From Myxococcales bacterium (GTDB lineage: Bacteria; Myxococcota_A; Polyangia; Palsa-1104; SHYY01): a stretch of DNA of 45,120 bases. The DNA is taken from contig SHYY01000022.1 in the NCBI GenBank assembly GCA_009692555.1, positions 1-45,120 of the forward strand. Direction: 5' to 3'. This document shows, in pieces, positions 7,085-15,931 of this stretch (the first letter of the stretch is position 1; the number at the start of each line of letters is the position of its first letter). The notes under the pieces are model-generated. The model saw only the letters and a list, made by a program, of their open reading frames with translations. It searched no databases and had not been told where the DNA came from. Position numbers and translations under genes: made by a program.

Positions 7085-9580
7085 TTACGCCAGCGTCACC
7101 ACCGTCACCCCGTCGCCGCCCTCGTCGCGGGTCCCGGCGCGCACCGCGTCGACGGCGGGCGATCCGCTGAGCCGCTCCCGCAAGGCCGCCCGGAGCGCGC
7201 CCGTCCCGTGGCCGTGGACGAAGAACACCACGTCCTGTGCGTCGCGGAGGGCTTCGTCGATGAACTTCTCCGCGATGCCGCACGCCGCGTCGACGCGCTC
7301 GCCACGCAGGTCGCAGGTGTTGCCGACGGTCCGCATCAGTCCCGCCTTCACGCCCGAGCCGGGTGCCATCGCGGCCGCGGCTCGATCGAGATCATCGGCC
7401 GGCCGCATCTTGCGCGACGGCGGCGCCTTCGGGGCCGGACGATCGGGCAGCAGCAGCTCGCCCACCTCGACGGTGAGCCGGAGCGCGCCCACCTGCAGGG
7501 CGACCTTCCCATCGCGCGGCGCGGCGGTGACGATCCCCCGCCCGCCGAGGCGCGGCACCAGCACCTCGGTCCCGGCGGAGAGCTCCGCCGCCGTCGCCAC
7601 CCGGCCCGCCGCGGCCGGAAGCGCGGGGGCGAGCTCGTGCACTTCGCGACCCGCCCGATCGATCTGCTGGCGCACCTCGGCCAGCTCGCTCTCCGTCGCT
7701 CTGCCCTTCAGCTGGCGGCGCGCGCGATCGAGCTCGACGCGCGCCTTCTGGAGCGCCGCGACCGCCTCGTCGTGCGCCGACTTGCGCGCCGAGGAGAGCC
7801 GCTCCTTGGCCTCCACCGCCAGCGTCTCGGCGCGCCGCCTCTCCACCACCGCGGCGGCTCGCTCCTCCACCGCGGCGGCCACCTCGATCTCCAGACGCCG
7901 TCGCTCTCCGTCGACGGCGCGCAACAGCTCCTCGAGCCCCTTGGGCCCCTCCCCGCAGAGCGCGCTCGCTCGCGCCGCGATCGCGACCGGCAGTCCGAGT
8001 CGCCGCGCGACCACGATCGCCCCCGACGCGCCGGGCACGCCGAGGTGCAGCCGGTAGGTCGGCTCGAGGTGCTCGAGATCGAACCCCACCGACGCATTCG
8101 CGAAGCGCGGCGAGCCGAGCGGAGTGAGGGGAGGTGCTCCGCGGCCGAGGATACCCGGGTCGATCCAGCCGCGCGCTCCGAGGGCCTTCAGGCGGTCGTA
8201 GTGGGTGGTCACCACCACCGTCGCGCCGCGCTCGGCGAGCGCCTCGAGCACCGCCTGGGCGAGCGCCGCGCCCTGCTCGGGATCGGTGCCCACCGCCACC
8301 TCGTCGAGCAGCACCAGCGTCCCCGGTCCGGCGACGGCGAGGAAGCGGTTGAGGTGCCCGACGTGGGCCGAGAAGGTCGAGAGGTTCTGCTCCAGCGACT
8401 GATCGTCCCCCACGTCCGTCAGGACGCGATCGAAGATCGGCAGCGACGAGCCCTCCTGCGCCGGCAGGTGCAGCCCGGCCCGCAGCATCAGCGCGAGCAG
8501 CCCGGAGGTCTTGAGCGCCACGGTCTTTCCACCCGCGTTGGGCCCCGAGACGATCAGCGTCCCGCCGCGCGCGAGCACGATGTCGTTCGGCACGCAGGCG
8601 GCGCCGGAGAGGACCATCAGCGGGTGACGCGCGTTGCGGAGATCGATGCGCGCGCCCTCCCCTTCCGCGATCAGTGGCAGGCGGGCGGTGAGATCGATCG
8701 CCAGGCGCGCCGCGCCGTCGAGCAGGTCGAGCGCGGCCATCACCTCGAGGTTCACCCGCAGCGGCCCGAGCGCGTCGGTCACCAGCCGCGTCAGCTCACC
8801 TAGGATCCGTCGCTCCTCGTCGACCACCTCGAGCTCGGCGAGCTTCAGACGGTTGTTGAGATCGACGATCTCCTCCGGCTCGATGAACACCGTCTGTCCG
8901 GAGCCCGACGTCCCGTGGACGATCCCCTTCACCCGGCTGCGCGCGTCGGCGCGGATCGGCACCACGTAGCGCTCCTCGCGCTGGGTGTAGAAGGTGTCCT
9001 GGAGGTGCGGCGCGATCAGAGGATTCTCGAGCAGCGAGCGAGCGCGGCGCGAGAGCTCCTCGTGCAGCAGCGCGGCCCGCCTCCGCAGCCCGCCCAGCGA
9101 CGGTGACGCGGTGTCGCGCAGGCGCGCACCATCATCGAAGGCGTCCTCGATCGGGCCGGCGACGTCGGCGAGCTCGGCGAGCAGGGCGGCGCGACCGGCG
9201 AGCCGCGGGGTGCGCTCCCGGGCCCGCAGGAGCTGCTTGCGGAGGCGCGCCGCGGTGGCGATCGTTTCGCCGATCTCGCGCAGCGCCGGACCCTCGAGGT
9301 GACCTCCCTTCTCGGCCCGCTCCAGCGACGGCTCGACGTCCACCGCGCCGCCGAACAGCATCGGCGAGCCGGTGTCGTGAAGGTCGCGTGCCTCGGCCAC
9401 CTCGTCGAGGCGGGCCCGGATCGCGTCGGGGTCCGTCGCGAGCGGGAGAAGGCGCGCCGAGGCCGTGCCGCGCGCGGTGTGGCAGCGCGAGGCGAGGTGC
9501 TCGATCAGGGTGTCCCAGCCGAGGTCGGCGCGCGCCTTCGCCCAGCCGTGTGCGCCCTCTGGATGCGTTTCGGAGGCCAT
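7085..9580 (-). CDS. mutS2: MutS2 family protein with Smr domain
   Basis: An 831-residue MutS2. The family lacks the mismatch-recognition domain of MutS and acts on branched DNA (anti-recombination) or on collided ribosomes. Visible features: the family segment RYVVPIRADARSRVKG near residue 205, a HGTSGSGQTVFIEP motif, Walker A GPNAGGKT at 346-353, Walker B TLVLLDE at 421-427, a long charged coiled-coil at about 520-640, and a C-terminal Smr domain (last ~75 residues) with TCDLRGERVDAA and HGHGTGAL. All key motifs are intact. ATG 9580 lies 10 nt after a TATAGT box, so its leader is at most a few bases. It is divergent from the antiporter gene. Confidence 0.95.
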   Translation of the reverse strand: MASETHPEGAHGWAKARADLGWDTLIEHLASRCHTARGTASARLLPLATDPDAIRARLDEVAEARDLHDTGSPMLFGGAVDVEPSLERAEKGGHLEGPALREIGETIATAARLRKQLLRARERTPRLAGRAALLAELADVAGPIEDAFDDGARLRDTASPSLGGLRRRAALLHEELSRRARSLLENPLIAPHLQDTFYTQREERYVVPIRADARSRVKGIVHGTSGSGQTVFIEPEEIVDLNNRLKLAELEVVDEERRILGELTRLVTDALGPLRVNLEVMAALDLLDGAARLAIDLTARLPLIAEGEGARIDLRNARHPLMVLSGAACVPNDIVLARGGTLIVSGPNAGGKTVALKTSGLLALMLRAGLHLPAQEGSSLPIFDRVLTDVGDDQSLEQNLSTFSAHVGHLNRFLAVAGPGTLVLLDEVAVGTDPEQGAALAQAVLEALAERGATVVVTTHYDRLKALGARGWIDPGILGRGAPPLTPLGSPRFANASVGFDLEHLEPTYRLHLGVPGASGAIVVARRLGLPVAIAARASALCGEGPKGLEELLRAVDGERRRLEIEVAAAVEERAAAVVERRRAETLAVEAKERLSSARKSAHDEAVAALQKARVELDRARRQLKGRATESELAEVRQQIDRAGREVHELAPALPAAAGRVATAAELSAGTEVLVPRLGGRGIVTAAPRDGKVALQVGALRLTVEVGELLLPDRPAPKAPPSRKMRPADDLDRAAAAMAPGSGVKAGLMRTVGNTCDLRGERVDAACGIAEKFIDEALRDAQDVVFFVHGHGTGALRAALRERLSGSPAVDAVRAGTRDEGGDGVTVVTLA

Positions 9581-9590
9581 CGGACCGGCG

Positions 9591-9623
9591 ACTATAATCT
9601 TCGCCGGCCTGCGCGGCTATACT
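9591..9623. promoter_or_regulatory. Overlapping divergent promoters mutS2 / antiporter
   Basis: On the minus strand TATAGT (9596-9591) lies 10 nt before the mutS2 ATG. On the plus strand TATAAT (9593-9598) overlaps it, and TATACT (9618-9623) lies exactly 6 nt before the antiporter GTG at 9630. That last box would place transcription start at or next to the start codon, giving a leaderless mRNA. No clear -35 boxes are seen. Confidence 0.5.
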
Positions 9624-9629
9624 CCGCCG

Positions 9630-10862
9630 GTGGATCTCCATCCCCCCTGGCTCGCGCTGGCGATCGCACTGGCGCTGGCGAAGCTGCTCGGCGAGGTCTT
9701 CCACCGGCTCCGCCTGCCCCCGGTGCTGGGCGAGATCGGCGCCGGGATCCTGCTCGGCAACCTGGGCCACCTGATCAGCGCACCGTCGCTGCGCGGGCTG
9801 ACCGGGATCGGCCACAGCCCGGAGATCGGCCTGCTCGCCGAGATCGGCGCGGTGATGCTGCTGTTCCAGGTGGGCCTCGAGTCGGATGCGCGCGAGCTGA
9901 TCCGCGCCGGCATGGCGGCGACGCGGGTGGCGGTGGTCGGGGTGATCGTCCCGTTCGTCCTCGGCTACCTCGTCGTCGGCTGGCTGCGGCCCGATGCCAC
10001 CGGGCTGGTCAAGGCGTTCGTCGGCGCGGTGCTCTGTGCGACGTCGGTGGGCATCACGGCGCGGGTGCTGAAGGATCTCGGGCGCCTCGACACCGCCGAG
10101 GCGCGGGTGATCCTCGGGGCCGCGGTGATCGACGATGTGCTCGGGCTGGTGGTGCTGGCGGTGGTGCTCGGGATGGCGGGGCAGGCCGGGCCCGACCCGT
10201 TCACCATCGGCAAGCTGATCCTCCTCTCGACGCTGTTTCTCGGAGGCGGCTTCGTCATCGGCCGGCTGATCGCCGAGCGACTGCTCCGCTGGACCGCGCG
10301 CGGCAAGGTGGCGGGACGCTCATTGGTCGCGGCGCTCTTGCTCTGCTTCGGCGCCGCCGAGGGGGCCCACGCCGTCGGACTGGCGCCGATCGTCGGAGCC
10401 TTCGCCGCCGGGCTGATCCTCGATCCCCTCTACGAGCGCGCGTCGGTGGCGGCGGGCGAGGAGGAGATCCGCAGCCGCGTGGAGGCGCTCGGCGGCTTCC
10501 TGATCCCGCTCTTCTTCGTGCACATGGGGGCGTCGTGCGACCTGTCGCTGCTCGGACCGAAGACGCTGTTGCTGGCCGGGGCGCTGACCGCCGCCGCGGT
10601 GGTGGGCAAGCAGGCCACCGCGCTGGTCGCGGGCGCCGGCGTCGATCGCTGGGCGATCGGCTTTGGGATGATCCCGCGCGGCGAGGTCGGGCTGATCGTC
10701 GCCTACCAGGGATCGGTGGCGCGCGTCGACGGGCGCCCGCTGGTCGACGAGGCCACCTTCGCCGCGGTGGTGATGATGGTGCTCCTCTCGACGGTGCTCA
10801 CCCCGCCCCTCCTGGCGTGGCGCATGAAACGCCTGCCGGGCTCGGCGCCGCCGCCGACGTAG
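9630..10862 (+). CDS. CPA2-type cation:proton antiporter
   Basis: A 410-residue membrane protein matching the Na+/H+ exchanger (KefB/CPA2) transporter domain. It has about 12 hydrophobic helices, the early RLPPVLGEIGAGILLGN segment, and ARVILGAAVIDDVLGLVVLA with the paired Asp residues expected in the ion-binding helix. PRGEVGLIVA comes near the C-terminus. It has no C-terminal RCK/TrkA-N domain, so it is the short, ungated-looking type. GTG 9630 is chosen because upstream sequence is intergenic and the hydrophobic start fits; there is no Shine-Dalgarno, consistent with leaderless initiation. Monovalent cation extrusion or pH control is the likely role. Confidence 0.9.
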   Translation: MDLHPPWLALAIALALAKLLGEVFHRLRLPPVLGEIGAGILLGNLGHLISAPSLRGLTGIGHSPEIGLLAEIGAVMLLFQVGLESDARELIRAGMAATRVAVVGVIVPFVLGYLVVGWLRPDATGLVKAFVGAVLCATSVGITARVLKDLGRLDTAEARVILGAAVIDDVLGLVVLAVVLGMAGQAGPDPFTIGKLILLSTLFLGGGFVIGRLIAERLLRWTARGKVAGRSLVAALLLCFGAAEGAHAVGLAPIVGAFAAGLILDPLYERASVAAGEEEIRSRVEALGGFLIPLFFVHMGASCDLSLLGPKTLLLAGALTAAAVVGKQATALVAGAGVDRWAIGFGMIPRGEVGLIVAYQGSVARVDGRPLVDEATFAAVVMMVLLSTVLTPPLLAWRMKRLPGSAPPPT

Positions 10863-10946
10863 CGTCGCCTTCGCGGTGGTCGCCTCCAGGCCTGGCTCGC
10901 CAACGTTTCGAGGACGTTAGCGATCGCTTCTGCGCCGACGCGAGCG

Positions 10947-11157
10947 CTATTTCTTCTTCAGTGGCGCTGCAACCAAAGGCGGAATGAACTCGCTCTCGAT
11001 GGCCAACGACTCAGCCGCCATCCTGAGGACGACCGGATCAAGTCCATCTCGGAAAACGAGGTTGCCGTGGTGGAGGTTGTCCGTAGTCTGCTTTCGTTCC
11101 CAGGAGAGTGAGGTTGCGGTATTTGCCCCGCGGTTGATGTGCTCTAGAATGGCTAGT
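10947..11157 (-). pseudogene. Orphan coding fragment without start codon
   Basis: A minus-strand frame from about 11157 to a TAG at 10947 reads as a normal, low-bias protein piece (starting LKLAILEHINRG and ending VVAAPLKKK-like, with FRDGLDPVVLRMAAESLA inside). No ATG, GTG or TTG is available near its beginning, and upstream it runs into the PIN-domain fragment in another frame. I do not recognise the family. It is most likely the 3' part of a gene lost in the same decay event. Confidence 0.3.
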
Positions 11158-11158
11158 T

Positions 11159-11284
11159 TCAGACGGCCTGCACCATGCGCAGCGCGGCCCCCGCGAGCGG
11201 TCGCACCTTCGCGATGTTGTCGAAGTCACCGTCGTCGTGGAGGAGTGTTCCTTCGTGTTCGATCACCTGGGCGGCGATCCACAT
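11159..11284 (-). pseudogene. VapC-like PIN-domain toxin, C-terminal fragment
   Basis: The 41 codons read MWIAAQVIEHEGTLLHDDGD then FDNIAKV, which is the C-terminal part of a PIN-domain ribonuclease: the WIAA helix and the acidic D-x-DF motif. A stop codon lies directly before this ATG, and the first two thirds of the domain and any VapB antitoxin are absent. It is a remnant of a toxin-antitoxin locus, not a functional gene. The remaining gap (10863-11341) holds only this and the adjacent orphan fragment. Confidence 0.6.
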
Positions 11285-11341
11285 CTACGGATACACCACG
11301 GCGGTGTATGGGCAAGGGAGGGACATGAACGGACGACCGCC

Positions 11342-14296
11342 TCAGCGAGGGCTCTTCTTCATCTCTGGCCGCAGCGCCGCCGCGAGCTGCTTCTTCGCGC
11401 GGCCATCGCGCGGGTTGACGGCTAGCACCTTGCGGTACTCCAGGGCCGCGCGCTCGCGCTCCCCATTCGCCAGCAGCGCATCGCCGAAGGCGGAATGAAC
11501 CTTCGGGTTCTCGGGGTCGAGGTCGGCGGCGGCCGCGGCATCGGCGAGGGCAGCGGCGGGCTGCTTCCTGGCGGCGGCGCGCGTGGCCCGCGCAGCGAGG
11601 GTCAGCGCGAGCCGGGCCTGCGCCGGGGAGTCGGTGGGATCGATCTCCCACAGCGCGCGGTAATCGGCCACGGCCTCGTCGAGCTTGCCCCGCTTCGCCT
11701 CGTCCCCCGCCCGCGTTCGCAGCGTCGCCGTCAGGCGAGCCCGCAGCGCCGCCGCGGGGACGCTGCCTGGCTCGACGGCGGCGATCCGATCGAGCAGCTC
11801 CTTCAGGTTATCGCCGGGCGGCGCGATCAGCCGACCCCCATCGGCGGCGCGGCGCGCCCACTCGAGGAGCGAGGCGACGTCCTCGCGCTTCCCCTCCTGC
11901 CGGTTCCCCTCCGACGGTGGCGGCCCCGCGCTGCTGGCGGGCGACAGGAGCGGGAGGGACGGCCGCTCGGGGCTGCGAACATCGGTCCACTTCGGCGGTC
12001 CCTTCTCGGGCTCGGGCCACAGCGCCACCGCCACACCGCCGGCGATGAGCAGCCCGGCGGCGACCGCACCAGCGACGAGCAGGCGCCTGCGCAGCTTTCC
12101 CTGGCCCGGGATCTCCCCGTGGATCAACGCCAGCGGCTCGGCCGCCGCCGTCGGAGTCACCAGCTCGAGCTCCCCGGTCGCGGGCGAGGGCGAAGTGGCC
12201 TCCCGTCGCACGAGATCGAGCGAGCGCGTGGACGGATCATGCGCCGCCATCGCGATGCGCTCCGCCGCCGTCGTCGGGAGACCGCGGATCCCGGGCAGCC
12301 CGGCGCTCCACGACTGATCGCCATCGCCCGCCTTGATCCCGAGCAGCGCCGCCACCGCGGTGCCTCGCCCGCGCACGCTCTTGGTGAGCTCGTATTCGAG
12401 CGCGCCCATCGTCGGTGGGCGGCGATCCGGGTCGATCTCCAGGCAGGCGTGGATCACCCGTTCGATCGCCTCGGGCACATCCGGGTTCAGCGCGCGCACC
12501 GGGCGCGGCGCCTCGGACGCCTTGCGGGTCAGGATGTCGAGAACATTGTCGCCCGAATGCGGCGGCTTTCCCGTCACCATCTCGTAGAGGATCGCACCGA
12601 CGGCGTAGATATCGATCCGCGTGTCGATCGGGCGGCCCGCCGCCTGCTCCGGCGCCATGTACTCCGGCGTGCCCATCGCCACCCCCGGGCTGGAGAGGTT
12701 CAGGGCGGCCTCGTCGCGCGACTTGGCGATCCCGAAGTCGAGGATCTTCACGAAGTCCGCATCGCCATCGCGGCTGGTCAGGTAGACGTTCTCCGGCTTC
12801 AGGTCGCGGTGGATGATCCCCACGGCGTGCGCGGCGGCGAGGCCGCGGCAGAGCTGGATCGCGATATGGACCGCCCGCTCCGGGGCGAGGCGCCGCTCGG
12901 CGTGCAGGGCGTTGCCGAGTTCCACGCCGTCGAGGCGCTCCATCACGAAGAAGAAGCTCCCGTCGCGGGTGGTGCCCGAGTCGGTCACATCGACGATGTT
13001 GGGGTGGCCGATGGTCGAGGCGGCGCGGGCCTCGCTGCGGAAGCGCTGCACGAGATCGGCCTCGCGGGAGTAGCGCGGCAGCAGCACCTTGAGCGCGAGC
13101 TTCTTGCGCAGCTCGATGTGTTCGACCTCGTAGACCCAGCCCATCCCGCCCACGCCGAGCACCCGCTCCACGCGGTAGCGCCCGTCGACCACCTGGCCGA
13201 TGTAGGCGTCGGCGTCGGGCTCCACCTCCTCCTCGGCGAATTCGGGGGCCGGCGAGGGATCGGTCTTGCCCGGACGCGGCGGGTCCACCACCATCGGTGG
13301 CTCATCGATCGGCGGCGGCCCCGGGCGGGGCCCGCGGGTCTCAGTGGGCCCCTCCCTGCGCGGCCCGCCCTTGCGCATTCTCTCGAGCTCGGCGCGCTCG
13401 CGATCGATCTCCGCACCCCACAGGTCGCGAAGCAGGGCAACTAGCGCGGCACCGTCGGGGGCGGACGAGTTCGCGGGCGCGGCAACGGGCGCGAGAGCCG
13501 CTGCCTCTCGCCCGATCGCGTCGCCCAGCACCTCGGCGCTCGACCAGCGACCGCCGCGCTCCACCGCCAGGGCGCGCAGCAGCGTGGCCTCCAGCGCGCG
13601 GGACACGCCGGCGACCGTCAGCGACGGGATCCTCGCGGCGCGCACGTCGGCCAGGAGCGAGGTGCGGTCGAGCGCCGGATCGTGCAGCGCGCGGCCGGCG
13701 AGCAGCTCCCAGAGCATCACGCCGACCGCCCACAGGTCGGCTCCCGCGTCGCCCTCCTGCCCGAGCGCCTCCTCGGGCGACATCCACGCCACGTGCTCGC
13801 GGCGCCCCGGCAACGCCCCGAGCGCGAAGTCGGTCAGCTTCACCTCGCCGCTCCACGACAGGAGCACATTCGAAGGCGCCAGGTTGCGATGCAGGATCCC
13901 GAGCCCGTGGGCGTGGGCGAGGCCGCGGCAGATCTCCCGGACGATCCGCAGCGCGAGCGGGACCGGGAGCCGCCGCCCGCGCTCGGCGAGGCGCGCCGAG
14001 AGGGCGCCGAGGTCGCGCCCCTCGACCAGCTCACCGACGAGGTAGAGTTCGCCGTAGACCTGCCCCGCGTCGAACGTTCGCGCGAGGTTCGGGTGATCGA
14101 GGCCCGCCAGCGCGCGCGTCTCGTCGCGGAAGCGCACGGCGAGGGCGGTCGGCGCGACGCCGGCCACCTTCTTCAGCACGCACGGACGCGCGCCCGGTCC
14201 GCTGCTGGCGAGGAACACCCGCCCCTCCCCGCCCGGCGACAGCGGCCCGAGCAGCGTGTACTTCCCGAATCCGACGGGAAACCGCAAGGTCGCCAT
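11342..14296 (-). CDS. Tandem pseudokinase-Ser/Thr kinase with TM helix and TPR region
   Basis: A 984-residue protein with two Hanks-type kinase folds. Domain 1 (about 10-260) keeps the lysine in VLKKV (42-43) and Glu59. Its catalytic loop reads HRNLAPSN with Asn138 for the catalytic Asp, and DFG is DFA (156-158), so it is probably inactive. Domain 2 (about 374-640) is complete: GVGGMG loop, Lys403, HRDLKPEN at 497-504, DFG at 520-522 and GTPEYMAPE. One membrane helix follows near 738-760, then an extracytoplasmic region with TPR-like helices. The kinases would be cytoplasmic. It is the last gene of a three-gene minus-strand operon, 13 bp after the Asp-rich lipoprotein gene. ATG 14296 is the only good start. 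Confidence 0.9.
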   Translation of the reverse strand: MATLRFPVGFGKYTLLGPLSPGGEGRVFLASSGPGARPCVLKKVAGVAPTALAVRFRDETRALAGLDHPNLARTFDAGQVYGELYLVGELVEGRDLGALSARLAERGRRLPVPLALRIVREICRGLAHAHGLGILHRNLAPSNVLLSWSGEVKLTDFALGALPGRREHVAWMSPEEALGQEGDAGADLWAVGVMLWELLAGRALHDPALDRTSLLADVRAARIPSLTVAGVSRALEATLLRALAVERGGRWSSAEVLGDAIGREAAALAPVAAPANSSAPDGAALVALLRDLWGAEIDRERAELERMRKGGPRREGPTETRGPRPGPPPIDEPPMVVDPPRPGKTDPSPAPEFAEEEVEPDADAYIGQVVDGRYRVERVLGVGGMGWVYEVEHIELRKKLALKVLLPRYSREADLVQRFRSEARAASTIGHPNIVDVTDSGTTRDGSFFFVMERLDGVELGNALHAERRLAPERAVHIAIQLCRGLAAAHAVGIIHRDLKPENVYLTSRDGDADFVKILDFGIAKSRDEAALNLSSPGVAMGTPEYMAPEQAAGRPIDTRIDIYAVGAILYEMVTGKPPHSGDNVLDILTRKASEAPRPVRALNPDVPEAIERVIHACLEIDPDRRPPTMGALEYELTKSVRGRGTAVAALLGIKAGDGDQSWSAGLPGIRGLPTTAAERIAMAAHDPSTRSLDLVRREATSPSPATGELELVTPTAAAEPLALIHGEIPGQGKLRRRLLVAGAVAAGLLIAGGVAVALWPEPEKGPPKWTDVRSPERPSLPLLSPASSAGPPPSEGNRQEGKREDVASLLEWARRAADGGRLIAPPGDNLKELLDRIAAVEPGSVPAAALRARLTATLRTRAGDEAKRGKLDEAVADYRALWEIDPTDSPAQARLALTLAARATRAAARKQPAAALADAAAAADLDPENPKVHSAFGDALLANGERERAALEYRKVLAVNPRDGRAKKQLAAALRPEMKKSPR

Positions 14297-14309
14297 CCGC
14301 CGCGGCGTG

Positions 14310-14870
14310 CTAGTCCGCCGCCAGGTCGGGCAGCGTGGCCAGATCCGGGGACATCGCCTGATCCGGGGACATCGCCTGATCCGGGGACATCGCCTGATCC
14401 GGGGACATCGCCTGATCCGGGGACATCGCCTGATCGGGAGACTTCGCCTGATCGGGGGCGATCGACTGATCGGCTGCCACCGACTGATCGGGCGCCATCA
14501 CCAGGTCGGGAACGCTCATGTCCATCGCCAGATCGGGCATCCCCTGATCCGCGCCGCCGTCGCTGGCGCCACCGTCGAGGGGCCCGCCATCGCCCCCCTT
14601 CGCGAGGTCGACGCCACCGTCCGCGACGGCCCCATCCGCGGGCTTTCCGTCGGGCAGGGCGGCGTCTCCGACGCTCAGGTCGATCTGCGGGAAGGGACAC
14701 CGCCCCTTGAAGTCCACGCGGTGGCAATAGTGATCGTCCATGTTGCAGGTGTAGTCCTGCGGGCAATGGAAGGAGTTGAATTCGCCGCAGGTGTAGGCGC
14801 ACGAGGGGTTCTCCGGCGAGAAGCAGCCGGGCAGCGCCACCAGGACGACGAGCAGAATGCCAGGGCGCAT
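14310..14870 (-). CDS. Asp-rich repeat lipoprotein
   Basis: A 186-residue predicted lipoprotein. Signal peptide MRPGILLVVLVALPGC has a lipobox with Cys16. It is followed by a small Cys-rich module (SCAYTCGEFNSFHCPQDYTC, then a few more Cys) and a long acidic tail of SPDQAM-type hexapeptides and related D-rich units. The tail's DNA is an 18-bp tandem array (14343-14486). No known function; the Cys-rich head probably forms disulfides outside the cell. It starts one base after the stop of the upstream gene and ends 13 bp before the kinase, so it is surely co-transcribed with both. A partner or sensor role for the kinase is a guess. Confidence 0.75.
   Translation of the reverse strand: MRPGILLVVLVALPGCFSPENPSCAYTCGEFNSFHCPQDYTCNMDDHYCHRVDFKGRCPFPQIDLSVGDAALPDGKPADGAVADGGVDLAKGGDGGPLDGGASDGGADQGMPDLAMDMSVPDLVMAPDQSVAADQSIAPDQAKSPDQAMSPDQAMSPDQAMSPDQAMSPDQAMSPDLATLPDLAAD
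14343..14486 (-). repeat. 18-bp tandem repeat inside lipoprotein gene
   Basis: Five perfect copies of ATCCGGGGACATCGCCTG (14343-14432, plus-strand view) are followed by three degenerate ones to 14486. Each unit encodes a hexapeptide of SPDQAM type. The units are a multiple of three, so copy-number change would alter tail length without breaking the frame. Confidence 0.9.
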
Positions 14871-14871
14871 C

Positions 14872-15867
14872 TCAGAACTCCCAGCAGAGGGCGATCGCTG
14901 CGTGACGGGGCCCGATCGAAGGCGCGACGTACGCGCGCTTGCCTTCGGCCGCCTTGCGCCGGCCGCGGTGGTCGACGTAGAACAGCACCCCCGAGGTGAC
15001 CGCCACCACGCCCGCCGCGGTCATCATCGCGATCGCCACGGTGTCGAAGGTCTGCCCGTCGGAGCGCAGCTCCTTGAACTGGTCCTCGGTGGCCTTGTCG
15101 AACTTGGGCGGCTGGCCATCCGGACCGACCACCAGCTCGCGGCGCGTGATCTCATCGGAGCGCGACTGGGCCGCGAGGCCAAGGATGCCACCGGCGGTCA
15201 GGAGAGCGACCGCGGAGGCGACGCCGATCCAGGCGATCGTCTTGGTGCGGGAGGGCTTGTCGTCGTCGAGCAGGCCCCCGGGCGCAACACGCGGCATCTC
15301 CTCGTCGACGGCGGGCGTCGGAATGGGCTTCTCCGGCTGCGGGTGGACCAGCACCGGCGCCGGCGGCGGGATGATCGAAACGGGAGGAACCGGCGGAGCC
15401 GGCGGAGCCGGCGGAACGGGCGACACCGGCGCCGGGACGGGAGGCGGGGCCACCGGCGCCACCACCAGGGGAGGAGCAGGCGCGCGCGGCGGCGGGGCGA
15501 TAAGCGGCACCGGAGGCGGCGGGCGGAGCCCGTACTTGTCCTCCAGCCCCGCGATCTTCCGCTCCACATCTACCCGGTCGGCTGCCTGGGGCGCGTCGGT
15601 GAGATAGCCGCGGTAGCTGCGCACCGCGGCGCGTCCGTTGCCACCGCGCTCGTTGGCCTCGCCAATGTTGTAGAGCAGGACGGGGTCCTTGGTGATCTGG
15701 TACGCCGCCTCGAACTCGTCGGCCGCGCGGTTGTACTGGCCCCTGCTGAAGGCCTCCTGGCCGGCGGTGAAGTGGCGGCCCGCCGCCTCGTAGTCCTGGG
15801 CCAGCGCCGGTGCCGCGAGCCCGATTCCAGTTGCCAGCACCACGCCGAAAATGGTCGCTCTGAGCAC
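14872..15867 (-). CDS. Secreted/membrane Pro-rich protein with TPR-like head
   Basis: A 331-residue protein starting at GTG 15867, chosen because GAGGAG lies upstream and the sequence then reads as a clean signal peptide ending in APALAQ. The head (about 25-105) is helical and TPR-like (AGQEAFSRGQYNRAADEFEAAY, LLYNIGEANERGG). Next comes a long Pro/Ala/Val linker (about 115-190) and two hydrophobic helices near 220-245 and 280-305. This layout is common in myxobacterial envelope proteins next to kinases; its exact function is unknown. It is the first gene of the operon with the lipoprotein and kinase. A TAGAAT -10 box lies near 15893-15898 on the minus strand. Confidence 0.7.
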   Translation of the reverse strand: MLRATIFGVVLATGIGLAAPALAQDYEAAGRHFTAGQEAFSRGQYNRAADEFEAAYQITKDPVLLYNIGEANERGGNGRAAVRSYRGYLTDAPQAADRVDVERKIAGLEDKYGLRPPPPVPLIAPPPRAPAPPLVVAPVAPPPVPAPVSPVPPAPPAPPVPPVSIIPPPAPVLVHPQPEKPIPTPAVDEEMPRVAPGGLLDDDKPSRTKTIAWIGVASAVALLTAGGILGLAAQSRSDEITRRELVVGPDGQPPKFDKATEDQFKELRSDGQTFDTVAIAMMTAAGVVAVTSGVLFYVDHRGRRKAAEGKRAYVAPSIGPRHAAIALCWEF

Positions 15868-15931
15868 GAAAAGGTCTCCTCGAAGGCGGGATTCTACATC
15901 AGAAACGCGGCCCGGTGGTGTACCTGCGAGC

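Noticed and set aside
14343-14486. Possible CRISPR-like array
   Set aside because: Units are contiguous 18-mers without spacers and encode a lipoprotein tail in frame.
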